NCBI GenBank assembly: GCA_033030425.1
Contig: JAUFSD010000002.1
Location: 2,852,001-2,916,000, forward strand
From: Verpa conica
Lineage: Eukaryota > Ascomycota > Pezizomycetes > Pezizales > Morchellaceae
DNA: 64,000 nt
Reading direction: 5' to 3'
The position numbers were made by a program, and so were the translations under genes. The notes beneath the pieces were generated by a model. That model had not been told where the DNA came from and searched no databases. It saw only the letters and a program-made list of their open reading frames with translations. Positions 35,792 through 47,196 of the stretch are shown here, piece after piece (within the stretch, counting starts at the first letter, position 1; each line of letters starts with the position of its first letter).

Positions 35792-37158
35792 ATGAAGTTA
35801 ATAAATAAATCGATCGAGAGAGACATGACGGGCTTCGTCACCCTCTTTCCCGAAGAGCCTGAGGACATGGTACGGATCCCCTCAGCTGGGCTATCTATGA
35901 CACTATAATTCTTACTCTAATTTACAGTGGCACGCCTTCAACCTCATTCGACCCGGCGACCGTCTCAGAGCTAACGCTATTCGTCGTGTAACTCTTGAAA
36001 CAAAAACTGGTTCGACATCGTCTCAACGTGTTCAGACAGTCCTTACAATCCAGGTTGATAGGGTCGACTTCGACGCCCAAGCCGGGCAGCTTCATCTCAA
36101 CGGCCGTGTCTGCGAAGAGAACAAGTATGTCGCCGTGGGTTCCCATCATACCCTCGATTTGGATCTCTTCCGGAACTTCACCATCATAAAGGCAGAGTGG
36201 GATTCGGTTACATTGGGTGTGGTCAAAGACGCCTGTGACGCAGGAGAGAGGTCTGAGATTGGCGCAGTGGTACTACAGGAAGGTATACATAAATCAAAAA
36301 CCACACTATTTGCATCTATGGGATTTCTTAAGACTAATGGCTACGATGAAGGGGTGGCAAATGTTTGCTTCATTACCGACCATATGACTATTCTACGACA
36401 GAAAGTAGAAATTCCCGTCCCCCGCAAAAGAAAGGGCATTGTCTCAAACTATGAAAAGGTACTCCCTATTCATCCTAATCAGCCTAATCTACATTCCTAT
36501 CATCACTTACTCACTACATCTACTATTATAGGGCCTCGAGAAGTTCTACGATGCTACATACCAGTCCATTATACGACACTTCGATTTCACCACTCTTAAA
36601 GTAATATTACTTGCCTCTCCCGGTTTCGTAGCTGAAGGACTTCGGAACTATATATTCGCTACCGCTATGAGAACTGATGCCAAAGCTGTCATTGTCGCTA
36701 AACCTAAGTTTGTAGTGGTCCACTGTAATTCCGGACACATACATTCGCTCAATGAGGTATTAAAGTCACCAGCAGTAGCAGCAAAACTTACGGACACAAA
36801 GTTCGCAAAAGAAACAAGAGCGGTGGAGAAATTCTTTCAAATGATGAATACAGATGAAGACAGGGCTTGGTACGGCCCTAAGGAGGTTGCCAAGGCGATA
36901 GAGAAAGGCGCTGTAGGTACGCTGCTAGTTAGTAATAGTTTATTTAGGAGCAACAATATCGGTGAACGGAGAAGACATGTCAAGATGGTTGAAGACGTAA
37001 AAAAGAGTGGAGGAGAGACACTGGTACTAAGTAGTATTCATGAGAGTGGTATACGGTTAGACGGGCTTGGGGGGATTGCTGCGATATTAACGTTTCCACT
37101 ACAAGATCTTGATGAGGACGTAAAAGAGGACGAAGAGATAGAGGAGATAAATAATTAA
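35792..37158 (+). CDS. DOM34: Ribosome-rescue factor Dom34/Pelota
   Basis: Four exons: 35792-35869, 35928-36282, 36352-36458, 36532-37158, coding 388 aa, normal for the family. Dom34 with Hbs1 enters the empty A site of stalled ribosomes and drives subunit splitting in no-go and nonstop decay. An eRF1-like fold is seen: N-terminal Sm-like domain ([33 protein letters not shown]), central domain (VANVCFITDHMT, VEIPVPRKRKG, FTTLKVILLASPGF) and C-terminal domain (WYGPKEVAKAIEKGAVGTLL, ending in an acidic tail). No GGQ motif is present, as expected for Pelota as opposed to eRF1. Intron 2 (36283-36351) is 69 bp, has no in-frame stop and ends in AAG. Removing it restores the conserved QEG-VANVC junction, so I call it an intron. 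Confidence 0.94.
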
Positions 37159-37297
37159 TGACAATAAATGAAGGATAAAATTGAACCTTGACGCCGAAAA
37201 AGTTATCTACATAGTGGTGATACAAATACATGTATATATAAGTTGGGGACTAATCCAACTTCAGGTTATAAAAACAAACAGGAGAACCGGATGTAAT

Positions 37298-37973
37298 TCA
37301 TATGTCATTTCTCAGACCATCTAGTCCCTGATTTTGCGCTGAGTTTGAGGTCTCTTGTGTATTCCATGCCCACCGTTTTCTCAACCTCAGCAAGTCCTGT
37401 GTGAGACCAAAGACCAAACCAAACGCCAGACCCCTTTTTGCCGTCGTTATCGTCATGCTATATGACAACTTATCTGTATCCAAAACTGTCAGCACTTTCC
37501 CACCCCAAATCATAGGACTCGGGCCACAGACTCCAGACACTAAAAAACCCAGACAGACTCAACCCCGCCACAACCGTACTCAGGAAATCAGACCTCCCCA
37601 TAAGCCTATCTACTGCCTCCTCCGTGACCACAAACATGCTGACCCACGTGCAAATTCTCGCTCCCGTCTTCACACCCTGCTTCACACCACCAAGTGCAGT
37701 GTAATAATTCTTTGATTTGTGGTAGAAATACCATCCCCTCTCGTTTATAGGAAGGCGGTGAGCATTCTCGGCACGGAACCTCAGAGAAGCTTGACGACTA
37801 CCCAGAGCTCCTCCTATGATCGTGCCCATCCCGAAAGAGCCAATGTTACAGAGGAGAAGTCGGCCAGTGAAGGTCGTCGAGAGTCGCTCATTGGGATTGT
37901 AAAATATTGGGGCTGTTGGTGCCCCTGGGTCCAAGGACCCCTTAGATGAGATGGAAGGGGTTGAAGGATCCAT
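37298..37973 (-). CDS. Tim17/Tim22/Tim23-family mitochondrial membrane protein
   Basis: Best model has two exons, 37973-37504 and 37457-37298, coding 209 aa. Glycine-rich hydrophobic segments (LCNIGSFGMGTIIGGALG, STVVAGLSLSGFFSVW, AKRGLAFGLVFGLTQD) spaced by basic loops, with YYTALGGVKQGVKTGAR, match the Tim17/22/23 family of inner-membrane proteins. It is not one of the three canonical translocase subunits by obvious signature. I regard it as an uncharacterised fungal member. The C-terminal transmembrane part lies in a second frame. A 46-bp intron (GTGGGA donor, CTGACAG branch region, CATATAG acceptor) joins them, but other donors within 60 bp would also work, so the junction is uncertain. 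The frame without splicing ends at 37470. The gene is convergent with DOM34, 139 bp apart. Confidence 0.75.
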
Positions 37974-39178
37974 TTATGTGGGGGGTGGACAGTGGAGTCA
38001 CGGGGAGTGGTCACGATAAAGTTGGAGAGGCTCAAAATTTGGTGTCTCGGCACTCAATGCCAATCTCATATGTATTCACGCATCGTCACTCGACGTTTTA
38101 TCTACATGTACATGTATTTCCCGGTAAAAATCTATTGAAGTACGATGATATCCCGTTTAAGTATACCAACCACTTTCAACGCACCTGTTTTCTAGGCAAG
38201 TAAGAAAGTAAGCAAGGAATAAATTGTACGTACTTGAAGTGAGTACTTCTAGATTCCAGAGTAAACTGATCTAATCCTAAGCCCTAATATGAGATAATTA
38301 TCACGTGACTCTCAGAGGTCCTCTTCTCGAGAGGGGCCATCGTTCCTTTATACCCCACCTTTGTTGCACGAGAACATTTCAAACACGACTGGTTTCCCTC
38401 AGGCTCGAGGAACATGCAGGCTCGGAATACTGCATAATATCGCCGAACCACCAATCAAATATTTTAAATCTCTATCTGTGGGTGGGTAGGAACTGGAGAT
38501 AATTGGCTGTAGAGATATTGTTTTGGACCGTCGAGCCTGAGGCGTACGTGAAATTTTGACTTTTCTCCGGCTATTGCACATATGTAGGTTAGCCCGGAAC
38601 CGTTCTGGGCTAATGCCGCATCATCAGGCTCGTACTTAGCCTTGCCCCCACACACACTATAGGCTATGGATGTACGAAGCGGCCTGGACTAGGCATGAGA
38701 CCCATCCTTACTTTATCGCCGCGGAGTAATACTCAGGGTAGGCAAAAAGAACCCGAGAGTCAGGCTCGGGCGTGCATCGAATCGTAAATTTACTAGGTCT
38801 GATTCTTCTGCTTACCAGTTTTAGTAAAAGAGGTGGCTATGCCTAATATGGGTGCTAGGACTGGTAGAAGTGACATTAAAGATATTGATTCAGCTGATTT
38901 ACGTGTACTTCTTTGCCGATAAAATCTAGGCATAACTATACTGTATTTAGAATTGGTATTCTTGGTTTATGTATCCACTTTTATTTTTGCAGTAGCCAAG
39001 AATGCTTCTTACAGGATGTCAGGTCAGATAATAAAGGGAAATGTCTTGTAAAAGATAAAAGTACAGAGATTTTCTTGCATAGTTTATTTCCAAAAAAAAA
39101 GGCGGTGAATGTCATTAAAATAAAAAAAATCTTTAAATCCCCCTAGAAATCCTAAACTCCTGTCTACCAATCTCGTGA
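37974..39178. other. Intergenic with short inverted repeats
   Basis: No gene. The octamer CAGGCTCG occurs at 38400, 38417, 38625 and 38761 on + and at 38532 on the minus strand. A 12-bp inverted repeat spans 38397-38542, and a 25-bp near-perfect palindrome lies at 38589-38613. From about 38870 to 39140 it is AT-rich. Possibly remains of a foldback or MITE element, but no target duplication was found. Confidence 0.4.
38589..38613. repeat. 25-bp near-perfect palindrome
   Basis: TTAGCCCGGAAC, one C, then GTTCTGGGCTAA. The arms pair at 11 of 12 positions. No gene or promoter is near enough to suggest a role. Confidence 0.5.
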
Positions 39179-40763
39179 TTATCTCTCCTCTTGTTTAATG
39201 AGGTCACTACGGACATTATCTAGATCCGGTGGAATTTCTTGCAGCTGGACACTCGGCGCATGCGCAATATACCGCAACTGTTCCAGGATCTTATTTCTCA
39301 CACTCTCAAGATACTTTTTAGTGTTCTTGTTTTCGTATCTACCTTCCTTACTGAGTGAAGGATGAAGCTTGTAATCTGGACCGAAATACTCTCGGTACGG
39401 CGTTCGTGCAGGAAGTTCATCATCCACGGCAACACCTAGGCATATCCTGTTCGTTACGCTTTATGAGTAATTGCCTAAGAGTAAGATGTGGGTAGCCAGG
39501 ATGACAAACGCGGTCTCGTAAGCCCAAAGCCTTGAAACATTCCTTGGCGTATAACCACCACCGCCCAAAACTAGTAAAGGGAGATCAAGTTTCTTAACAA
39601 AGTCCACACATGCTCCGTGAGCCTTAATGTTGAGATTGAAACAACCCAATCTGTCGCATCCCAATGAATCCGCTCCACACTGTAACACGATGCTACTTGG
39701 TCGGTAGGTCTCAACGACTTTTCCAACAATCTCTTTGAAAAGCCGAATATAGGAGTCATCGTCAATTCCATCCTTCAATGGCACATTCAAAGCATAATGT
39801 TTGCCAGGGCCACCACCTACGTCATCCCAATTCCCAGTGCCTGGGAAGAAATTATCTTTGTCATACTTATGAAAAGAAAGGGTCATGACTCTATCTGTCG
39901 AAAAGAATGCCTGTTCTACCCCATCGCCATGATGAACATCAATATCAATATAGAGGACTCTAGGATGAATACGTAGTAGCTGGAGGATTGCCAAAACAAT
40001 ATCGTTGATGTAGCAGAACCCTGAAGCTTCAGATTTCTTCGCGTGATGCAGCCCTCCCGACCAGTTTATGGCAATATCCGATTGGCCATGGATGAGTTTC
40101 CTTGCGGCATCTAAGGATGCACCTGCATAAAGTGTACAGTAGTCCCAGATCCCATCGAATATCGGGCAATCATCGCCAATATTAAACTTTTGTAGGTCTG
40201 CTGAAAACTTCTCCGTATTTTCAGGTGTGACTCTGAATTTTTCCGCCTCCTGTCAGACTCTGGAATTTGACAGTAGTAACGTAAGGTAAAAACAGAAAGG
40301 GGGAAAAGAATTATAGTAATTATATCTGAAAATGGGAATGCACCGTTTGAGAAAATCGAGGTAGTCAGAGCCGTGAAACTCCCTTAGCTCGTCTTCCGCC
40401 GCGGGACGGGTGGAGTAATTGTCCATATATTTTTGTAGCTCATATCCGAGGACCAGTTGATTTGTCAACGTCAACCTCCATGGTTTCATCGGATGAGTAG
40501 TTCCAAAGTGGTGGTTCTCGGCTTGCGCATTGTGGTGGTAGGAAACCTTGATATAAGTTAGCGGCGTTCAGTCATGAGCCCTTAGACTTCCAAATATATA
40601 ACCCTCTAGAAGTAAGAGATCAATACAGGAATACTGTTACCTGTTTCTTTGTGCACCCATCCACGGGGGAAGAAGGTGGTATTGTAGAAGCAGTTTTCGA
40701 ATCATATGAGATCGTAGCATTGCCGTTACTCCCCCACGTATCATATGTTTGGACTATAGACAT
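39179..40763 (-). CDS. HOS2: Class I histone deacetylase, Hos2/HDAC3 type
   Basis: Four exons: 40763-40641, 40546-40344, 40232-39510, 39446-39179, coding 438 aa. It is a zinc-dependent lysine deacetylase, in yeast the catalytic subunit of the Set3 complex, acting on H3 and H4 tails in coding regions. Seen: [38 protein letters not shown], the catalytic His pair [19 protein letters not shown] (H171/H172), zinc ligands in [11 protein letters not shown] (D207, H209) and [18 protein letters not shown], then [29 protein letters not shown] and GADSLG with NIKAHG separate Hos2 from Rpd3. The C terminus HTPYR-like block ([16 protein letters not shown]) also fits. Intron 2 must run to a CAG at 40233 to give DFLKRVTPEN. 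It is head to head with YNG2. Confidence 0.95.
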
Positions 40764-41189
40764 CTTCTCCACAATCGCCCAATCTGATCGTTGGGGTTGA
40801 TAAGGGCGAAGGTATAAGTGAACTGTAGTAGCTAAGGAGAGTCACCACTAATGGAAGAGGTTATAGTTCTGTTAGTCGGTAGGTGCTCGGTCAGACTATA
40901 GATGCTCTATACAGTGGCGTGGATATGTTTGAGGAGGTTGGGTACAATACTCGCTAAAGCATTTAATGCTTTGATGTGCGTTGCGGTGTAACGTGGGTTT
41001 GAGCCGCATCTAAGGTTGGCACAGCCACATGAGGCTATCAGAAGGCGCGTGCATCCCTCAACGTCACCTCATCACAATCAAGTGGCGATCCTCCCAAATC
41101 TTTCGTGAATCAACCCCCAGAATAATCTCGCTCTTTTCGGAAACCTCTTCTAGATTTCCCTCATCATTACGAGCATCCTCATACCTAGT
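40764..41189. promoter_or_regulatory. Shared divergent promoter, HOS2 / YNG2
   Basis: Only 426 bp separate the ATGs of a histone deacetylase and an acetyltransferase-complex subunit transcribed in opposite directions. Both leaders and any core promoters must fit in this gap. I recognise no clear named motif. Confidence 0.55.
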
Positions 41190-42707
41190 ATGTCTGAAGA
41201 CGCCGCTACTGTTCTTGAGCAGTTCATCAACGATGGTCAGTGCGGACTTCCCCCCTAATCTACTACCATGTACCCCAAAACGTTCCCTAGAAAGCTCCGC
41301 TGATATTTTTATCTTAGTTGCCAATCTCCCGGCAGAAATCGCCCATATTTATGAAGAGATACAAGCCAAAGACAAGAATTTAAAGGAGCACCGTGACAGC
41401 GCTTTAGCACGTGATAATTCACTACAAAAATTCATCAAAAACCATGGAAGTCATACAGAAAACCCAAAGGAAGCCGTGTATGTGGAACAAATAAGAAAGT
41501 GTCATAAGCGCATTGAACAGATCCAGGATGAAAAGTTAATACTCGCGAAGAAGGCGGTGGATCTGGTAAGTTTAATGTTTCTCTCGCGATACCCAATTAT
41601 TTACGATGCATTTATCGCTACATGTATTGAATACACTACGTATATCAATAATAAAATAAAATTTCGTATATTACACCTTATATTATTTCTCTGAGCTTGA
41701 ATCATAATTCAAACTACTCACAATATGACAAATTTCCTAGCCATTTTAATCCTTTTATTTACCTGTTTCTTTTATGGCACTCAATCATTTACACATGGCT
41801 TACTGCAGCGCCTCCCTTGTTTTGCTTTTTTCCCCATGTATGCTCTTCTGTATTTTACGTTTGGTTCTACTTCACTCTTGGTCGCCCCCTCTAACTTTTG
41901 TCAATAGGTGGAAAAACATATGAGTCGATTGGATGCTAAAATCCATGATCTTATGCGTGATGGGCTGATGCCCCCAGAATCAATCATGAATTCCCCTTAT
42001 CCAAGCAATCTTCCTATCAATGCTCATACACGCCAACCTTCTATTCGGGCTTCTCCTTCTACTATTAATCCTACACGTGCTCCTTCATTTGCTCCAGCAT
42101 CTACACACCCAACACCCGCTGCCTCTAATCTTATTCATTCTACTCCTGTTGCAACACCTGCTGCATCTTTCCCTGCACCACCATCAGTTTCTACACCTCG
42201 CGATGGGGATAGTAATAAACGTCGCCGTGTAACGCAACCTTCGAATGTGCCTGCAATCCCGTCGCATCTTGCCTCTAATCCATCCACACCTGGTATTAAA
42301 CCTGAGCCTGTAGGCCCAACTCGCTCCAGTACTCCAAGCGTTAACAATAAAAAGCGTAAAAAATCCACGAAACGAGACTTTACAGACTCATCGGAAGGCG
42401 AAGATGACGAGGATGAGGATGAGACTGGCGAAGACAAGCGGCCGTATTGTATGTGTCAACAAGTATCTTATGGGAATATGGTCGCCTGCGATGCGGAACA
42501 CTGTCCATACGAATGGTTTCATTGGGGTAAGTTAACTTTAGCCTTCTTTCCCCCTCTTTTCCTTTCAGGAACTTGTCCGTTTTTGAAATTTAGGTCATCA
42601 CTAACACTCGGAAAATAGCATGCGTAAATCTCACTAAAGAGCCTCCAGGGAAATGGTTTTGTCCTGAATGTCATTCCAGACGGGAGAAAATCAAGAGCAT
42701 CAGATGA
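41190..42707 (+). CDS. YNG2: ING-family PHD protein, NuA4 subunit Yng2-like
   Basis: Four exons: 41190-41235, 41318-41565, 41908-42526, 42619-42707, coding 333 aa. ING proteins join histone acetyltransferase or deacetylase complexes and read H3K4me3 through the PHD finger. Yng2 is part of NuA4, acetylating H4. Seen: N-terminal ING helix ([32 protein letters not shown]), coiled region to about 110, a long Ser/Pro/Thr-rich middle, the basic/acidic [10 protein letters not shown] with [13 protein letters not shown], and a C-terminal PHD finger with Cys/His in [25 protein letters not shown] and [11 protein letters not shown]. The ANLPAEIAH block resembles Yng2 more than Pho23, but the distinction is moderate. 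Intron 2 (342 bp, T-rich) is the longest coding intron I modelled. The ATG at 41190 is fixed by the ING motif, not by the longer open frame around it. Confidence 0.93.
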
Positions 42708-43462
42708 AAATGAAAACCCCCTTTCATTACTCATTTCTAACGGTGTTGTTCAGTCGTGAAATAAACTGAAGATATTTCTTCCCCTAGTCTGTAGAGTAAT
42801 TCACGTATATCTACACGTGGCATTCTGCGGCTTCGACAAGACCTTAATTATTTATTTGCTGCTTACTTATTTGTAATCCTGCCTTTAGCGTGCATTATTC
42901 GGTTTTCCTTTCACCCTTTCTCTACTTAGGCTTAGATGATAGTCCAAAATCAAAGGCGCAGATTATAGTTTTGAATAAGATATAGATTATCTTTTTAATT
43001 TGCGGAATTCTACTACTATGGCTTGTTCTTTTGAGCCTAGGAAAATATAGTAATCCTCTAGCTCGAAGTTTTGCTCTAAGTTTTACGATCCTCGCATCCA
43101 ATAGAGATTCTTATAGACCCTTCTTCCTCCTATGGTAGTTCATACTATAAACAAACTAGCATATACACAAGCTATCATCATGACACTTTAAGCGATGTCC
43201 AAAGAAACTGTAAGCCAACTCGAATACCTCGCCATTGTAATGATATTTAGCCAAGTCCTCCCTTTAAAACTACATGTACATACTACTAAGATTCTCCACG
43301 TTCCCTCCGTACACACCCGGCTTCCTACATTAGGCCCTTTGCTACGCCCCGGGATATTCATGATAAATCCTCCCAATAAAAGGCAGAATTCCCCCCTTGA
43401 CAACGTAATCAACCCGCTCCCCACATAATCTTCACAAAACAAACAGCCTAATACTTCGATTT
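42708..43462. other. Intergenic YNG2 to SAP-like gene
   Basis: AT-rich in the left part (3' UTR of YNG2), then the leader of the next gene. No further feature seen. Confidence 0.4.
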
Positions 43463-44431
43463 ATGGAGCCTATTAAATCAGGGAGCTTCACATTCTCAGT
43501 CCCTGGAGGATTTCTCAACTGCGGTGTTCCTCGTGCCGATAAGAAGACACTCACACGCTACCTTAATCCAGTCCGTCCCTTGCGAAAACACCAAAATTGG
43601 TCCCCTCCCAAGCTCACTGGAAAGTGGTGCAAGGCCCAGCTCGCACATTACGGGATCAAGCCACTCATGGGAAGCAAATCTGAGTTGGAGGCAAGACTTA
43701 GGGATGCAGAACGTGATGGATTGTTGAGGAAGCAGCCAGCAGAGATGAAACTACTAGAGAAATATATGACGAAGGAGTGGAAAGCAAAGAACGATGATGA
43801 AAAGAAAGTGGTGAAGAGCGAACATCAGGATGATTATGGTGATAATAATGGAGTTTGTACGAAAATGGACACTGTTATCAAGAAAGAGATGATGACGATT
43901 GATTCTGATTACTACGGTGAACGCACCTCGAAGGTCAAGGAGGAGCGAAAATTCAAAGCCGCTGGCACAAAAAAGATCATGACTACATTCTCGAAAAAAA
44001 ACATTCTCGGGACCTGGAACGTATCCTGCCCAGACATTCAAACCGAGCGGACATGCACCGGGAACCTCACCATGATCTTATTCCAGGATGTCGAGTCCAG
44101 TAGCGTCGTCGGTAAATTTATCTTCGGGGTCATGGAAGGTGTTCTTAGGCTTAAAATCAACCCTTCGACTAAGAATCCCGTTGTGGGGTTTTACTGGGCT
44201 GGAACTGTGGGTGAGGGTGGCGAGAATCAGTTGAGGGAGAGAGAAGGAGAGATGAAATTTTATAATCGTGGAGAGATGGTACGGGGTTGTTTTCAGTGTA
44301 TCAAGGGAGTTGGAAAAGATATAGAGTTTGAGGCTGTGAAGGCTAGAAGTATACCAATTAAGGGAAGGGTAAATTTCGAGAAGTACACAAAAGAGGTCTA
44401 TGGGAGTAATATTACAGGTAGGTGGAGGTAA
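43463..44431 (+). CDS. Intronless SAP-motif-like protein of unknown function
   Basis: Single-exon gene, 322 aa, from the first ATG. Residues about 50-90 (LTGKWCKAQLAHYGI, GSKSELEARLRDAERDGLL) have the helix-turn-helix pattern of a SAP motif, often a DNA/RNA-binding element in nuclear proteins. The middle (about 105-175) is charged and Lys-rich. The C-terminal ~140 residues form a predicted beta-rich domain beginning GTWNVSCPDIQ, with VGKFIFGVMEGVLRLKINP, GFYWAGTVGEG and GEMVRGCFQCIKG. This reminds me of uncharacterised ascomycete proteins with a W-x-V/I-x-C-P opening and a G-K-F-x-F-G strand. No catalytic motif is visible. I do not assign a function. A nuclear role is inferred only from the SAP-like motif. 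Confidence 0.75.
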   Translation: MEPIKSGSFTFSVPGGFLNCGVPRADKKTLTRYLNPVRPLRKHQNWSPPKLTGKWCKAQLAHYGIKPLMGSKSELEARLRDAERDGLLRKQPAEMKLLEKYMTKEWKAKNDDEKKVVKSEHQDDYGDNNGVCTKMDTVIKKEMMTIDSDYYGERTSKVKEERKFKAAGTKKIMTTFSKKNILGTWNVSCPDIQTERTCTGNLTMILFQDVESSSVVGKFIFGVMEGVLRLKINPSTKNPVVGFYWAGTVGEGGENQLREREGEMKFYNRGEMVRGCFQCIKGVGKDIEFEAVKARSIPIKGRVNFEKYTKEVYGSNITGRWR

Positions 44432-45199
44432 ACCGTGGTCTCATTTCTTGATACTTCTAGTGTTTGCTCACGGTACACTTGAGAGTTTGATAGCCTTAGA
44501 GATGATGGTTCATTGGTGGGATGATAAATTTGATTGATATTTCCTCTTTATTGTTTAGTTATAAGATTGATTAGTGTGACTTTTGTCTGGAAGAAGTAAA
44601 TTTAAATTTGTTACCTGTGTGAAAGAAACTAGAATTTCTTAAAATTGTGGTAAAGGTATCTATGAGCTAGAAGGATAACAAAGACATACTCACAGAACAT
44701 AGTTTCCTCAGCTAGAACAATAAATCTAGTCTCATTTGGGAAGCGAATAGTATTTTCATAAAGCTGTAGATGAATACGATTTTTTCTGAGATTACTTTTT
44801 CAATTTTAAAGCTTTCAAGTTCTCTAGGACGAATGCATAGGGTAGGGTTAGGTATTTTCAGGTGCGAAGCCTGATTTTTATTGTGTTGTAGTGAATACTT
44901 GATTTCAGTCTAAGTACATAAGAAAAAAGATTTTGTTGGCAGTTTAGGTGATAAATATCAATAACCATCTAAATAGCCATGTATTTATGATAAATTCATC
45001 CACCTATTCTGGATCTAAATAGCTATATAACGTCGAGTGATTCAATGTGAGCCGGAACAACATCTATCACATGATAAGCACCCTGATGACAAATTTGTTT
45101 CTAGCACGGTCCATGCAACGTCATTCGCCACCGGCCCTTCAAAAGCGACAACCCCCACTCGAAAAACATCGAAACACCATTTCCATTAATCGCACCATT
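44432..45199. other. Intergenic, AT-rich
   Basis: AT-rich spacer, with the leader of the GHITM-like gene in the last ~150 bp. No gene seen. Confidence 0.4.
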
Positions 45200-46326
45200 A
45201 TGCTGCTGCTCAACTCTTTCCGCCGCCCCCTTGGGGCTGCTATGCTTGCCTCAAAACCCCTGGCACGCACATTCTCTACATCTCCGGCTATCAGATCCCC
45301 AATCCTACGTCAAGCCTTCAATCACCACCGCCCAGCAGCCCCAAAACCACAGTTCCGGTCAAAACGTTTCTTTACTACTGAGCCTGCAGTAGTCGCGCGG
45401 CCGCCTCGCGCGGAGGCTATCCAGAAGCTTGTCTATGCCGGTGCTATCTTTGGTGGGACGTTGCTCGCGGTAAATCTCTTATTTAACCGGGAAACAAGAG
45501 ACACCGCTATTCCACTTTATGAAAGGGCTTATCTGCAGGAGACGTTTACATACACTGGCCTAGGTGTTGGGATAATCGGTATGGTTATTCTACTAATATG
45601 AATTAGAAATTTTGGTTCTGACAGCTGGTTCTGGTATAGCTGTTGCTGCAAAAAGTCTTCACAATGCCGGGTGGAGTTATAGACTTCTGACAGCAAGCCC
45701 TTGGATGGTCCTTGGCCTTGGCCTCGTAGCCAGTGTTGGTACAATGTTGGGTACCCGGATGACTGACCCAGAAAAGTAAGTACCCTCCCTTGTTCTGTCA
45801 TTGTGCTGTGTTGTAGGATAATCACTAACAAATGTGTATCTATAGCTATATCCAAAAACATGTCCTGTGGACCGGTTTCAATCTTAGTCAAGCTGCCCTT
45901 CTCGCCCCCATGTACTTCTACCACCCGGCGATTCTTGCTCGTGCGGGTATGTACACCGTTGGAGTCATCGGCTCGATCGCATTTGTCGCTGCCACTGCAA
46001 AGGAGGATAAATACCTCTACCTTGGAGGTCCCCTCCTTGCTGGCGTTGCTGTCGTTGCTCTCTCTGGTCTTGCACCTATGGTCCTTCCTCTTGGATCTAG
46101 GGCATTGATAGGTGCCGAGGCCCTCTGGCTGTATGGTGGCCTTGCTGTGTTCGGTGGATTCACATTGTACGATGTGCAGAAGATCATGCATCATGCAAGG
46201 TTAGCCGAGCGAGGGCTAATGAAAAAGGACACTGTCAATGAGAGCATCAGTCTCGAATTGGATTTCATTAATATTTTCATAAGAATGGCTCAGATTTTGG
46301 CACAGAGACAGAATAACAGGAAGTAA
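45200..46326 (+). CDS. Mitochondrial Bax-inhibitor-1/GHITM-family membrane protein
   Basis: Three exons: 45200-45578, 45625-45775, 45846-46326, coding 336 aa. A long N-terminal extension rich in Arg, Ser and Ala without acidic residues until about residue 55 looks like a mitochondrial presequence. Seven to eight hydrophobic segments follow. Recognisable BI-1/TMBIM features are VLWTGFNLSQAALLAPMYF, YLYLGGPLLAGVAVVALSG, GGLAVFGGFTLYDVQKIMHHA and a C-terminal SLELDFINIFIRMAQIL. The presequence plus the late loop point to the GHITM/MICS1 group (TMBIM5), an inner-membrane protein implicated in cristae structure and ion exchange in animals. The fungal role is less clear. Start 45200 is the first ATG directly before the presequence. 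Upstream in-frame ATGs would add sequence of no clear character. Confidence 0.88.
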
Positions 46327-47196
46327 ATAAGTATAAGCACAGCAGTCAGAGCGTTGTTTTTAAGGCGTATTTATAGGATCCCCTCTCAATGTATATCTAG
46401 TAGAACTGAATCTATCCCCTCAAGTCTAGGATATAGTATTTAGTCAATTATTTTCAAGTTTACGAAAATCTAATATTTAACTATAGTAGACGTCAGCCGT
46501 TCTTAGTACAATAATTTCCCCTTTCAGCACAACCCATAGTCACATACGATTGCTCTAAAACGTTCCTTATCAAATTATTAGGATATATGTTGTATAGTAC
46601 TGGAAATGTATATATAGAAGCTTCAAGAGTACTCTAGAAACTAAGTAGTAAGCAATATACTTATGGTCTACCACCTTGTCCACAAATCCTACATACCTTA
46701 GAGCAGCTTTGCGCCCTCTACAGTAAATTACGACCCCAGAGCCTACCCAATATTCTAGAAGCTATATGAGATTTATATAGCTTGTTCCTAATTGGAGGTA
46801 GCAAAGCTTAAAATTAAAACAAGTTTATCTCTTAGTAGACAACGGCTTATCCAATGATAAAATGGTAAAACGGAAGGTCTCACCCGCTGTTATACCATAT
46901 AGTTAGCAATTACTATAGTGGGCAGTTGGGCCCTTAGCTTGATTAATTAAACCCACTCTATATTTAGAAAATATTTACTTTTTAAACCAATAAATAATAG
47001 AAACACAATACTTTTTAAGCATATAAAAAGAAAAAAGAAAAAAAGAATACACTAGCGAGGGCTTCCTCATTAAGAATACATAAGCTCCAGACTACTCCGA
47101 GAGAAATTGGCTAGTAAATTAAACCCCAGGCACCATACATACCCATACATTGACTAATAATCGAAAAAGAAAAAGAAAATACTAGATCGCAGCACA
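46327..47196. other. AT-rich gene-free stretch
   Basis: AT-rich with A runs (46980-47080), dense stops, and a weakly tRNA-like string near 46845-46900 that does not fold convincingly. Looks like decayed repeat DNA between two convergent genes. Confidence 0.4.

Noticed and set aside
46845..46900. Weak tRNA-like string in AT-rich DNA
   Set aside because: No stems consistent with a tRNA fold.
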